A DNA stretch of 64,000 bases, taken from assembly GCA_016871415.1 (NCBI GenBank), contig VHDL01000003.1, positions 62,001 through 126,000 on the forward strand, given 5' to 3'. Position numbers and translations under genes: made by a program. Within the stretch, counting starts at the first letter, position 1, and every line of letters starts with the position of its first letter. The DNA comes from Verrucomicrobiota bacterium (GTDB lineage: Bacteria; Verrucomicrobiota; Verrucomicrobiia; Opitutales; UBA953). A model generated the notes under the pieces. That model made no database searches. It was not told where the DNA came from and was given only the letters and a program-made list of their open reading frames with translations. Of this stretch, positions 56,523 through 64,000 are shown in pieces.

Positions 56523-56635
56523 GGTGCTGTGGTTGACGAAAAGGGTGCCGCCGTGGTCTGTTTTCGCCAGCCTGAAGTGACTTTTGACACCTCCTTCCGC
56601 TTGTTTCTGCGGGCTTCCGGCCTAACTTTTTAGTC

Positions 56636-58084
56636 ATGGACCAGTCGGGAGAAGACCTTTCAGCGGCGGTAGCCCGCAAGGCTCTGGCCATCAATCTCGA
56701 TCGGTCGGCTTACGGAGCCTTTGCCGAGATTGGGGCGGGGCAGGAGGTCGTCCGCCATTTCTTTAAGGCCGGCGGCGCCTCCGGCACCGTGGCCAAGAGC
56801 ATGTCGGCTTACGACATGCGCATCAGTGACGCCATCTACGGGCACCCCAAGCGTTACGTCTCCCGTGAGCGGCTTGAGCAGATGCTGGGTCACGAATACC
56901 AGCTGCTCGTCGACCGGCTCGCCGCCGACCGTGGCGCGACCACCCGCTTCTTCGCGTTCGCCGACACGGTCGCCACCACGCCGCACGACGGGAAAGGGCA
57001 GGGGCATTCCTGGATCGGCGTCCGCTTCCAGGACCGTCCCGGCGCCGAGCCCAGCGAGGTGATCCTCCACCTGCGTCTCTGGGACAAGGACGCCGGTCGT
57101 CAGCAGGACGCCCTCGGCGCGGTCGGGGTCAACCTGCTGCACTCCGCCTTGCATGCGCGTGGCGACCTGGACGGCTTCCTTCTCTCGCTCATCGAGGCGG
57201 TCGGGGCCGGACGCGTCGAGGTGGAGTACGCCCGCTTCACCGGACCCGCCTTCGCACAGTTCGACAACCGCGTCGCCGCCCTGCGTCTCGTTCGGCTGGG
57301 ACTCACGGACGCGGTGCTCTTCGGGCCGGAGGGCCAGCCTCAGGTTCCCAGCGAGGCTTTCCACCACCGTTCCGTGGTCGTGGCGCGCGGCACCTTCCGC
57401 CCCGTCTCCCTGGTTAACGTGGACATGCTCGAGTGCGCCAGCCGTCGGGCGGTCGACGATTCCGGTGCCACCTTGCCGCTTTTCGAGATGTGCATCGGGG
57501 CCGATCCCAACCCGGAGTCGGAGGTCATCGACCGCATCCGCCTCGTCGGCCTGACGGGACGGCATCTGCTGGTCACCCGCCACCGCGGCTGGTATCGCCT
57601 GCCGGCCTATTTCCGTCTCCACACCGCGGGGACCATCACCCTCGTGGCCGGCATGAACAACCTCGTCGACCTCTTCGACCCCGAGCATTACCAGCACCTC
57701 CAGGGAGGGGTGCTGGAAGCCTGCGGACGGCTCTTCAAGGACGGCGTCCGCATCCTCGTCTACCCCATGCGTGGCGACCAGCTCCGCCGGCTCATCAGCG
57801 ACCCCATCGCCTGCCGTGTCTGTTTCGCCGAAAGCTACAGCGTGGCGGAGGATTCCGTGGTCACCGCGGGCGACCTCCAGATGCGGCCCACGGTGGACGG
57901 GCTCTACCGCCACCTGCTCAACAACGGCTTCCTAGTCCCGCTTGACGGCGCCGACATGGCGGCGATGTCCTGCCAGCCGCGCACCTTGGCCGAGCGGATC
58001 CGTCGGGACGACAAGGGTTGGGAGCGCGAGGTTCCGGCCAAGGTGGCCGACGCAATCCACAGCCTGCGGCTCTGGCTCTCCTGA
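56636..58084 (+). CDS. Conserved protein of unknown function
   Basis: 482 residues with no signal peptide or membrane segment. The N-terminal block GAFAEIGAGQEVVRHFFKAGG and SKSMSAYDMRISDAIYG is a pattern I recognise from a widespread bacterial family that is sometimes labelled nicotinate-nucleotide adenylyltransferase without supporting motifs. No nucleotidyltransferase motif such as HxGH is visible, so I do not use that name. The C-terminus has PMRGDQLRRL and YRHLLNNGFL. A perfect TTGACA lies at 56584-56589, but no good -10 follows. Function unknown. Confidence 0.8.
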   Translation: MDQSGEDLSAAVARKALAINLDRSAYGAFAEIGAGQEVVRHFFKAGGASGTVAKSMSAYDMRISDAIYGHPKRYVSRERLEQMLGHEYQLLVDRLAADRGATTRFFAFADTVATTPHDGKGQGHSWIGVRFQDRPGAEPSEVILHLRLWDKDAGRQQDALGAVGVNLLHSALHARGDLDGFLLSLIEAVGAGRVEVEYARFTGPAFAQFDNRVAALRLVRLGLTDAVLFGPEGQPQVPSEAFHHRSVVVARGTFRPVSLVNVDMLECASRRAVDDSGATLPLFEMCIGADPNPESEVIDRIRLVGLTGRHLLVTRHRGWYRLPAYFRLHTAGTITLVAGMNNLVDLFDPEHYQHLQGGVLEACGRLFKDGVRILVYPMRGDQLRRLISDPIACRVCFAESYSVAEDSVVTAGDLQMRPTVDGLYRHLLNNGFLVPLDGADMAAMSCQPRTLAERIRRDDKGWEREVPAKVADAIHSLRLWLS

Positions 58085-58088
58085 GGAC

Positions 58089-58700
58089 GTGGCCGCGCCG
58101 CTCGCATCCCTGCCTCCCGGCGGCGGCGCCGAACTGGCGCTCTCGGTCGAGCGCGCCTACCGCGAGACCCGCGTGCTGGACAGGCTCGGGGCTCTCTGGT
58201 CCCTCATCCTCGCGAAGTGCCTACTGGCCCAGTGGGCCATCGCGACCTACGCCATCCCAGTCTCCGGACTTGCCTATGTCTGGAGCCTTTCGCTGACCAT
58301 GGCGGCCCTCGCCACCGGTCTCTACCTGCGCGCCAACCGCATGCCCCTCTCCATGATTCCAGTCACGCGCCGGCTCGCTGGGGCCGTGTTGCTTGCCTTC
58401 GCGGTCGCGGCCGGCTTCGTCCTCTACGCATGCTTTGCTCGGGATGCCCTAGGACCCTCCACCGCTTCGGGACTCTGCGCGGCCCTGGCTGGAGGATGGT
58501 CCCTCTCCCGTGCGGTGCTGCGCAAGGCCTGGGAGCCCCTCCTGGGAGCCTTCCTGTGGTGGGGTCTGGCCGGAACGGCCCTGCGTTCGCCCGACCACGA
58601 GGCGCTGCTCTGGCAGGGCTTGGGCTGGCTGTGGGCCTCGGCCTTGCCCTCCTTTGCGCTGTCCCTGAGGGCCGGCCGCGGCGCCACCAATCAGCCCTGA
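58089..58700 (+). CDS. Polytopic membrane protein, unknown
   Basis: 203 residues from GTG 58089, 4 nt after the preceding gene, with which it is probably co-transcribed. About six hydrophobic helices follow a short cytoplasmic N-terminus (LALSVERAYRETRVLDRLG), for example LWSLILAKCLLAQWAIATYAI. No family recognised. The last 10 nt overlap the 3' end of the convergent LysR gene (TCAGCCCTGA). Confidence 0.6.
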   Translation: MAAPLASLPPGGGAELALSVERAYRETRVLDRLGALWSLILAKCLLAQWAIATYAIPVSGLAYVWSLSLTMAALATGLYLRANRMPLSMIPVTRRLAGAVLLAFAVAAGFVLYACFARDALGPSTASGLCAALAGGWSLSRAVLRKAWEPLLGAFLWWGLAGTALRSPDHEALLWQGLGWLWASALPSFALSLRAGRGATNQP

Positions 58701-59590
58701 GCCTTGCCGCCCGCGCTGTTGAGCAGGTGGGCCAGGAAGCGCTTCATGGCCGGCGTCAGCACCCGTCCCTTGCGATGGAGCACGGCGAGCGGTCGGGCGA
58801 CCCTGCGGTCGCGCAGCCGGAGCATCACGAGCGTGCCCTGCTCGACCTCCTGACGAATCGTGCCCTCGGGCACCAGCGCTACGCCGGCGTCCACCTCGAC
58901 GGCGCGCTTCAGGGTCTCGATGTTGTCGAACTCCATGGATGGCTCGAGCTCGATGCGCTGTTCGCGGAAGAACTGGTCCAGCGCCTTGCGCGTCGGGATG
59001 TCCTGGTCAAAGCCGATGAACTTGCATCCCTGCAGGTCCGCGAGGTCAATCTCTCGTTTGCCGGCAAGCTTGTGCCTCGGCGAGCAGATACCCACCAGCT
59101 GGTCCTCCATCAGCGGGATGATCTCGACTTGCCGCGTCTTCTGGGGGAAGGCCACCAGCCCGAAGTCCACGGCGTTCGAGACCACGTCCTCGTAGACCAG
59201 GTTGGACCGACGATACTCCACGCGTACGTTCACGTGCGGGAACTCCTGCATGAAGCTCCTCACATGCGGCGGGAGCTCGTGCAGGCCAATCGAGACGATG
59301 GTGGAGACGTGCACGGTGCCGCTGACAACCTTCCGCATCTCCTGCATCTCGCTGAGGACCTGTTCGTAGCGGTTGAGGATGTCCTTGGCCGCCTCATACA
59401 GGCTGCGTCCCTCGCGGGTGAGCCGGAACTGCTTCTGGCTGCGGTCCACAATCAGCACGTTGAAGTGCTTCTCCATCGACCGGAGCTGCTGGCTGACGGC
59501 CGACTGCGTGATGTCGTTCAGCTTGGCGGCCTTGGAGAAGCTCTCATTGTCCACTAGGTCGCGGAAGATTTTCAGGTTCTCGATGTGCAT
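58691..59590 (-). CDS. LysR-family transcriptional regulator
   Basis: 299 residues. The N-terminal winged helix-turn-helix is SFSKAAKLNDITQSAVSQQLRSME (in parts, residues 18-41) with the LysR wing VDRSQKQFRLTREG. The C-terminal 210 residues form the ligand-binding domain. The effector and targets are unknown; it is divergent from yggS-recN across an AT-rich region that likely contains its operator. The sequence looks closest to the CysB/CbbR style of sensor, a weak call. Confidence 0.9.
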   Translation of the reverse strand: MHIENLKIFRDLVDNESFSKAAKLNDITQSAVSQQLRSMEKHFNVLIVDRSQKQFRLTREGRSLYEAAKDILNRYEQVLSEMQEMRKVVSGTVHVSTIVSIGLHELPPHVRSFMQEFPHVNVRVEYRRSNLVYEDVVSNAVDFGLVAFPQKTRQVEIIPLMEDQLVGICSPRHKLAGKREIDLADLQGCKFIGFDQDIPTRKALDQFFREQRIELEPSMEFDNIETLKRAVEVDAGVALVPEGTIRQEVEQGTLVMLRLRDRRVARPLAVLHRKGRVLTPAMKRFLAHLLNSAGGKAQG

Positions 59591-59608
59591 GCGGCAAAAT
59601 GGATCTAT

Positions 59609-59656
59609 GATTAACTAAACTTATGGGTGGATCTTTCAAGTGCAGTTTGACTAATC
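59609..59656. promoter_or_regulatory. Candidate operator between the LysR gene and yggS
   Basis: Imperfect inverted repeat GATTAACTAAAC (59609-59620) and GTTTGACTAATC (59645-59656), 9 of 12 matching, 24 nt apart, with GGATCT direct repeats at 59601 and 59629. It lies in an AT-rich stretch in a GC-rich genome, where a LysR protein often autoregulates. Confidence 0.4.
59610..59639 (-). promoter_or_regulatory. Candidate promoter of the LysR gene
   Basis: On the minus strand TTGAAA (59639-59634), 18-nt spacer, GTTAAT (59615-59610). The start would be near 59603, 13 nt before the ATG at 59590. It overlaps the proposed operator. Confidence 0.4.
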
Positions 59657-59721
59657 GCAGGGCGGCTCGGGTTTTCCGGCGCGTTGACTCCGAAGGGGTT
59701 ATGCTCCCCTGTTGTCGGAGA

Positions 59722-60420
59722 ATGCCGACTCCGGAAGAGTTCAAAAGCCGACTGGACGCGCTCCGGGGTCGGATCCGTGCGGCCTGCGCGGCCGCCGGTC
59801 GGAATCCCGCCTCCGTCCGCGTGCTGCCGGTCACCAAGACGCATCCGGCCGAAAGCGCCACGATGACCCGCTCTTTCGGCTTCCTCGCGGTGGGCGAGAA
59901 TCGGGTTCAGGAGGCCGCCCTGAAGAGACCGCTCTGCCCGCCTGACCTCCGTTGGGAGCTGATCGGCCACCTTCAATCCAACAAGGCCAAGGCCGCCCTC
60001 CAGATCTTCGACGTGATCCAATCGGTCGACTCAGCCGAACTCGCCGGACGGCTGGGACGCATCGCCGAGGAGCTCGGTCTAGTCCGCGAGGTGCTCATCC
60101 AGGTCAATTCGGGCAGGGATCCGGCCAAGTTCGGGTGCGAGCTCGAGGAGGCCCCCGCCGTGCTGGAGGCCGCTCTCGCCCGCCAGTCGCTCCGGGTCAT
60201 GGGCCTGATGGCGGTGGCACCCCTCTCGGAGGATCCGGCCGCCGCCGACCGCACTTTTAACGAACTTCGCCTTTGCCGTGACCGACTGGCGGACCGGTCT
60301 GGGCTCCCGCTGCCCGAACTTTCCATGGGCATGAGCGGAGACCTTGAGTCCGCGGTCGCGGCGGGTTCCACTTGCCTCCGCGTCGGCTCCGCCCTCTTCG
60401 GAGACCGCCCCTCCGCATGA
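59722..60420 (+). CDS. yggS: PLP homeostasis protein, YggS/PROSC family
   Basis: 232 residues from ATG 59722 (MPTPEEFKSRLDALRGRIRA); GGAG just upstream supports this start over ATG 59701. The pyridoxal-phosphate lysine is K39 in LPVTKTHP. Other blocks are GENRVQEA, WELIGHLQSNKAK and SMGMSGDLESAVAAGST. These alanine-racemase-fold proteins buffer PLP. The stop overlaps the recN start (ATGA). Confidence 0.92.
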   Translation: MPTPEEFKSRLDALRGRIRAACAAAGRNPASVRVLPVTKTHPAESATMTRSFGFLAVGENRVQEAALKRPLCPPDLRWELIGHLQSNKAKAALQIFDVIQSVDSAELAGRLGRIAEELGLVREVLIQVNSGRDPAKFGCELEEAPAVLEAALARQSLRVMGLMAVAPLSEDPAAADRTFNELRLCRDRLADRSGLPLPELSMGMSGDLESAVAAGSTCLRVGSALFGDRPSA

Positions 60421-62084
60421 TCCGAAGACTGCTCATCCGTGACCTCGCCCTGATGGGCCGGGCCGAACTTGTGCTCGGCCCCGGCTTCACAGTGGTCACC
60501 GGCGAGACGGGCGCCGGCAAGTCCGTGCTGCTGGGCGCTCTCTCCTTGCTGGCCGGCAACCGCGCGCCCAAGACCATCGTCCGTAAGGGCGCCGAGGAGT
60601 GCGTGGTCGAGGCGGAGCTCGAATGCGGCGAGGATCTGCGTTTCGCCGCGCTGCTCTCCGAGCTGGACCTTCCGCCCTGCGATGACGGGCTGCTCATCCT
60701 CAAGCGCTCGGTGCACGCCTCCCGGGCCGGGCGGATTGCCGTCAACGGAGGCTCGGCGACGCTCGCCCAGCTGCAGCGGCTGGGCGGGCTTTGGGTCGAC
60801 TTCCACGGGCCGGGTGAGCCTCAGAAACTCATGCGTCCTGACACGCAGCTCGAGATGCTCGACCTTCACGCGGGACTCGGAGCCCGGCTGGAGGAATATT
60901 GCGCGGGCTGGCGTCGCAGGCAGGCCCTGCTGCGCGATGCGGAGGAGTCTGCGGGCGCCGAGCGGCTCTCGGAGGACGAGGAGGCCTTCCTGCGGTCGCA
61001 GCTTGAGCGGATGGATTCGCTGGACCTGTCTGACGACGCCGTGGCCAGGCTTGAGAGGGACCACGCCCGCTCCTCCCGCGCCCAGGAGCTTTACGCGCTG
61101 CTCGCACAGCTTGACGCCGGTCTGGGCTCGGACGGCCTGGGTGAAGTCCTGCCCAGGCTGCTCAAGGCCGCGGAGGACGCGGCCCGCATCGATCCCGAGG
61201 CCGGGCCGCTCAGCGACCGGCTGCGTTCGCTAGCCGCCGAGGCCGACGACGTGCGCGCCGATTTCTCCAGGCTCGCCCGCGGGCTTTCGGTGGATGAGGA
61301 GGGGGCGGCCGACCTCGAGGGCCGCATGAATCTCTGGCTTGAGCTGCGTCGCAAGCATGGGCCCTCCGCCGAAGGCGTGCGCGAACGGCGTGAATCGCTG
61401 CGCCTGCGTTTGGCCTCGCAGGGCGACGTCGAGGCCCGCGTCGCCTCCCTGCGCGCCGAGGCGGCCAAGGTTGAGAAGGCCTTGCGCTCCCAGGCCGAGG
61501 TCCTGCGAACCGCGCGTACCAAGGCCGCGGACAAGCTCGCGTCAGCCGCCCGCAAGATGCTGGGCTCGCTCGGCTTCAAGAGGGCCGACCTCCGGGTCGA
61601 CGTCGCCGCTTCCGAACTTGGTCCCGACGGCGCCGACGCCGTGCGCTTCCTTTTCTGTCCGAACGCCGGGCAGGACCTGCTCCCGCTCGACCAGATCGCG
61701 TCCAGCGGCGAAGCGGCCCGCGTCATGCTCGCGCTCAAGACCGTGCTCGCCGCGGTCGACCGCACGCCGGTGCTGGTCTTCGATGAGGTCGACGCCAACG
61801 TGGGCGGAGAGATCGGCGCCCAGGTCGGGCGCGAACTCGCCGCCCTCGGCGGAGGGCATCAGGTCTTCTGCGTCACCCATCTCCCTCAGGTGGCCGCCTT
61901 AGGCCACGCCCATCTGGTCGTGACCAAGACGCAGGACGCACGCTCGACGGCTGTCGCCATCGACGCCGTCCACGGACGCCGCAAGGAGCGCGAGTCCGAG
62001 CTCGCCCGCATGCTCGGCGACCGGGCCAGCAAGGTGGCGCTGGCGCACGCGCGCGAGTTGCTGGACGGCGTCCGTCAGTCCTGA
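60417..62084 (+). CDS. recN: DNA repair protein RecN
   Basis: 555 residues from ATG 60417. An SMC-like ATPase: Walker A GETGAGKS (29-36), coiled coil, and Walker B region SSGEAARVMLALKTVLA followed by VLVFDEVDANVGGE. RecN aids double-strand break repair. Translational coupling with yggS through ATGA is often seen for yggS neighbours. Its last 10 nt overlap the convergent SDR gene (TCAGTCCTGA). Confidence 0.93.
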   Translation: MIRRLLIRDLALMGRAELVLGPGFTVVTGETGAGKSVLLGALSLLAGNRAPKTIVRKGAEECVVEAELECGEDLRFAALLSELDLPPCDDGLLILKRSVHASRAGRIAVNGGSATLAQLQRLGGLWVDFHGPGEPQKLMRPDTQLEMLDLHAGLGARLEEYCAGWRRRQALLRDAEESAGAERLSEDEEAFLRSQLERMDSLDLSDDAVARLERDHARSSRAQELYALLAQLDAGLGSDGLGEVLPRLLKAAEDAARIDPEAGPLSDRLRSLAAEADDVRADFSRLARGLSVDEEGAADLEGRMNLWLELRRKHGPSAEGVRERRESLRLRLASQGDVEARVASLRAEAAKVEKALRSQAEVLRTARTKAADKLASAARKMLGSLGFKRADLRVDVAASELGPDGADAVRFLFCPNAGQDLLPLDQIASSGEAARVMLALKTVLAAVDRTPVLVFDEVDANVGGEIGAQVGRELAALGGGHQVFCVTHLPQVAALGHAHLVVTKTQDARSTAVAIDAVHGRRKERESELARMLGDRASKVALAHARELLDGVRQS

Positions 62085-62896
62085 CGCTTCAGCAGCCGAT
62101 CCAGCCGCAGACGGCGGATCATCCTCAGGCCGACGGCTGCGGCCCATGGCTTGGGCAGTCGCGCGGAGATCACGCTCAACAGGCGGTTCCGCAGCCCCGT
62201 GACCCGTTCGGGCGCCTCCGCGGCCATGGCCGCAAGCGTCTCCTCGGCGCATGCCTCCGCCGTCTGCCCGCCCGCGACGATCGGCGCATCAAAGCCGGCG
62301 GCCTTGAAGAAGTTGGTCGACACCGGGCCGGGGCAGATCGCCACGCAACGGATGCCGTGCGCGCGCGCCTCCGCGTCGAGGGCGACGCTCCAGTTGAGCA
62401 CGAAGGCTTTCGTCGCGGCGTAAGTGGTCATCAGCGGTGTCGGCTGGTAGCCGGCCAGCGAGGCGACGTTCACGACCATCCCGCCGCGTGACCGCAACGC
62501 GGGCCAGAGCAGGCCGGTCAGCTGGACGACTGCCCTCACGTTGAGGTCGATCATCTCAAGGTTCCTCGCCAGCCCGGGCGATGGAAACTCGCCGTAGGAT
62601 CCGAATCCGCTGTTATTAATGAGTAGCATCCGCCCTTCGCCGGGCATTAGTCCCTTTAATCTGCGGACAACCTCCTCGACGGCAGCGGGTTGCGTGAGGT
62701 CGCAGGTTACATGAGTCAGGTTGCGGTGGATTCCGGCGCCCGTCGGCGGGGTGCGGGACAGGTTGAAGACAGGCAGTTCCGGTGCACGCTCACGGATGCG
62801 CGAAACAATCGCGCGTCCGATGCCCGAAGAACCGCCCGTGACGATTGCGCAGGAGAAAGTCCGGATGAAGGCCGTGACGGCAGATGGTGTGGGCAT
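62075..62896 (-). CDS. Short-chain dehydrogenase/reductase
   Basis: 273 residues from ATG at 62896 (MPTPSAVTAFIRTFSCAIVTGGSSG). The nucleotide-binding motif is TGGSSGIGRAI, NNSGFGS follows, and the catalytic Ser...Tyr-xxx-Lys appears as VASLAGYQPTPL and YAATKAF. The family oxidises or reduces diverse alcohols and ketones; the substrate is unknown. Longer upstream readings overlap hpf and are rejected. It is divergent from hpf with about 40 nt between starts. Confidence 0.85.
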   Translation of the reverse strand: MPTPSAVTAFIRTFSCAIVTGGSSGIGRAIVSRIRERAPELPVFNLSRTPPTGAGIHRNLTHVTCDLTQPAAVEEVVRRLKGLMPGEGRMLLINNSGFGSYGEFPSPGLARNLEMIDLNVRAVVQLTGLLWPALRSRGGMVVNVASLAGYQPTPLMTTYAATKAFVLNWSVALDAEARAHGIRCVAICPGPVSTNFFKAAGFDAPIVAGGQTAEACAEETLAAMAAEAPERVTGLRNRLLSVISARLPKPWAAAVGLRMIRRLRLDRLLKRQD

Positions 62897-62936
62897 GGAT
62901 GCAGATTGGATCGCCGAGACCATCAACACAACCCGC

Positions 62937-63296
62937 ATGAACAAGGCCCAGATATTGGTGTCCGGAGTCCACATGGACCTCACGGGCGCCCTGAAGGAAA
63001 CCGTGTGCGCCAAGGTCGAAAGGCTGCTGCGCCACAACTCGCGGATCGTCCGCGTGTACGTCGAGCTCATCCATTCCCGCAGCCGGGACCGCAGCCGGGA
63101 GTTCGGCGCGCAGATCAAGCTCGAGGTGCCCGGCCCGGATATCGTCGTCCGCGAGGAGTCCGATGACCTCTACAAGTCCATCGATATCCTCGTCGACAAG
63201 GTCGACCGCCAGCTCCGCCGCCGTCATCGGCTGGAAAAGGAGAGGCGCAATCATCCCCACGGCACCGACCTGGGAGACCTGGGCAAGGCGGCCTGA
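62937..63296 (+). CDS. hpf: Ribosome hibernation promoting factor, short form
   Basis: 119 residues from ATG 62937 (MNKAQILVSGVHMDLTGALKETV). The beta-alpha-beta YfiA/HPF domain is seen with VKLEVPGPDIVVREESDDLYKSIDILVDKVDRQLRR near its C-terminus (in parts). It lacks the C-terminal dimerisation domain of long HPF. It inactivates ribosomes in stationary phase. In frame, translation could start earlier (ATG 62721), but that part overlaps the SDR antisense and lacks homology. Confidence 0.9.
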   Translation: MNKAQILVSGVHMDLTGALKETVCAKVERLLRHNSRIVRVYVELIHSRSRDRSREFGAQIKLEVPGPDIVVREESDDLYKSIDILVDKVDRQLRRRHRLEKERRNHPHGTDLGDLGKAA

Positions 63297-63318
63297 GGAC
63301 CTTCCTCGGACGGGAAAC

Positions 63319-63349
63319 GGGGGCTGGCGTTCGCCGGCCCCTTCTCGTT
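63319..63349 (+). terminator. Terminator after hpf
   Basis: Stem GGGGCTGGC / GCCGGCCCC with loop GTTC, followed by TTCTCGTT, 23 nt after the hpf stop. Confidence 0.7.
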
Positions 63350-63399
63350 CGGCGATTTGTCGGCTCGCTCCCAGGCCCGAGGGTTCTTTAGTTCGGGTC

Positions 63400-64000
63400 A
63401 TGCGCATCTACTTCATGGGTGTCTGCGGCACCGCCATGGGCAATGCCGCCCTGCTGATGCGCGCCCTTGGGCACGAAGTGACGGGCTCCGACGTCGGAGC
63501 CTACCCTCCGATGTCGGACCACCTGCGCTCGACCGGCGTGGAGATCCTCGAGGGCTGGGACGCGGCCAGGCTCGAACGTCTCGCCCCGGACCTCGTCGTG
63601 GTCGGCAACGTCGCCTCCCGCGGACACCCTGAGGTCGAGTGGCTGCTGGAGAAGCGCACCCAGGCCTACGTCTCGCTGCCCGAGCTGCTGCGCACCCGTC
63701 TCCTCAACGACCGACGCAACCTGGTCGTGGCCGGGACGCACGGCAAGACCACCACGACGTGCATGGCTGCCGTGCTCCTCCGCGCTTGTGGCGCCGAACC
63801 GGGCTGGCTGGTAGGGGGCGTGCCCCGCGATCTGCCCGACTCCTGCCATCCTGGCCGGAGCGGCGGCCCTTTCGTCATCGAGGGCGACGAATATGACACG
63901 GCGTTCTTCGACAAGCGCAGCAAGTTCATCCAGTACCTGCCCCGCGTCCTCGCCATCAACAACTGCGAGTTCGACCATGCCGACATCTTCCGGGACCTGG
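63400..64000 (+). CDS. mpl: UDP-N-acetylmuramate:tripeptide ligase Mpl, N-terminal part
   Basis: The frame is open to the end of the window, so only about 200 residues are seen. It opens MRIYFMGVCGTAMGNAALLM (Rossmann-like start), has P-loop VVAGTHGKTTTT and, further on, EGDEYDTAFFD and NNCEFDHADIF. The Mur-ligase pattern with LNNxEFDHADIF-like text points to Mpl, which recycles murein tripeptide in diderm bacteria, rather than MurC. Reading stops at 64000 within domain 2. Confidence 0.85.
   Translation, partial: MRIYFMGVCGTAMGNAALLMRALGHEVTGSDVGAYPPMSDHLRSTGVEILEGWDAARLERLAPDLVVVGNVASRGHPEVEWLLEKRTQAYVSLPELLRTRLLNDRRNLVVAGTHGKTTTTCMAAVLLRACGAEPGWLVGGVPRDLPDSCHPGRSGGPFVIEGDEYDTAFFDKRSKFIQYLPRVLAINNCEFDHADIFRDL

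Noticed and set aside
56584-56589. Perfect TTGACA upstream of the gene at 56636
   Set aside because: No acceptable -10 box lies at 15-19 nt spacing, so a promoter could not be supported.

Overview
This window is a GC-rich bacterial chromosome segment (about two-thirds G+C by eye, with strongly G/C-ending codons) holding two core information-processing clusters and the housekeeping genes around them. Several traits fit the PVC group, most likely Verrucomicrobiota and possibly an Opitutae-like lineage: a type III glutamine synthetase, ribosomal operons without rpmD, an EF-Tu with a non-canonical switch I, outer-membrane proteins and lipoproteins (a diderm cell), and almost no Shine-Dalgarno sequences. 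The placement is inferred from gene content; no 16S gene is present.

Layout. 1-13733: S10/spc/alpha ribosomal super-operon (end of rplD, then rplW-rplB-rpsS, an inserted exported-protein gene, rplV-rpsC-rplP-rpmC-rpsQ-rplN-rplX-rplE-rpsN-rpsH-rplF-rplR-rpsE-rplO-secY-map-rpsM-rpsK-rpsD-rpoA-rplQ), closed by a terminator. 13806-20819: a small zinc-ribbon membrane protein, guaA, dnaX, and a coupled phosphoesterase-HrpB helicase-DEDDh exonuclease run. 20866-28110: mdh, a YndJ/DUF1990-like membrane protein, an exported DUF362-like protein, an MFS transporter, hemY and an outer-membrane protein. 28191-30719: glutamine synthetase III behind a sigma-54-like promoter, and convergent rpsU. 30869-36512: smc, an HtrA-type protease and an orphan protein of mixed composition. 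36614-49467: tRNA-Thr, tuf, tRNA-Trp, secE-nusG, rplKAJL and rpoBC. 49588-54711: a polysaccharide export module (beta-barrel, Wza-like lipoprotein, tyrosine kinase) and an M48 lipoprotein. 54720-64000: sppA, a conserved unknown, a membrane protein, a LysR regulator, yggS-recN, an SDR, hpf and the start of mpl.

Most of the window is ordinary core genome: no CRISPR array, insertion sequence, prophage or integrase was seen. The most interesting signals lie inside core genes. dnaX carries an apparent frameshift cassette (AGGGAG, an A9 run, a following stem-loop) at the expected gamma/tau boundary. RpoC appears to have lost all four cysteines of its second zinc site. A signal-peptide protein sits inside the S10 operon. 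EF-Tu lacks the RGITI motif. The exopolysaccharide kinase has a Tyr-Gly repeat N-terminus. Five of six convergent gene pairs meet tail to tail with overlaps or gaps under 10 nt.
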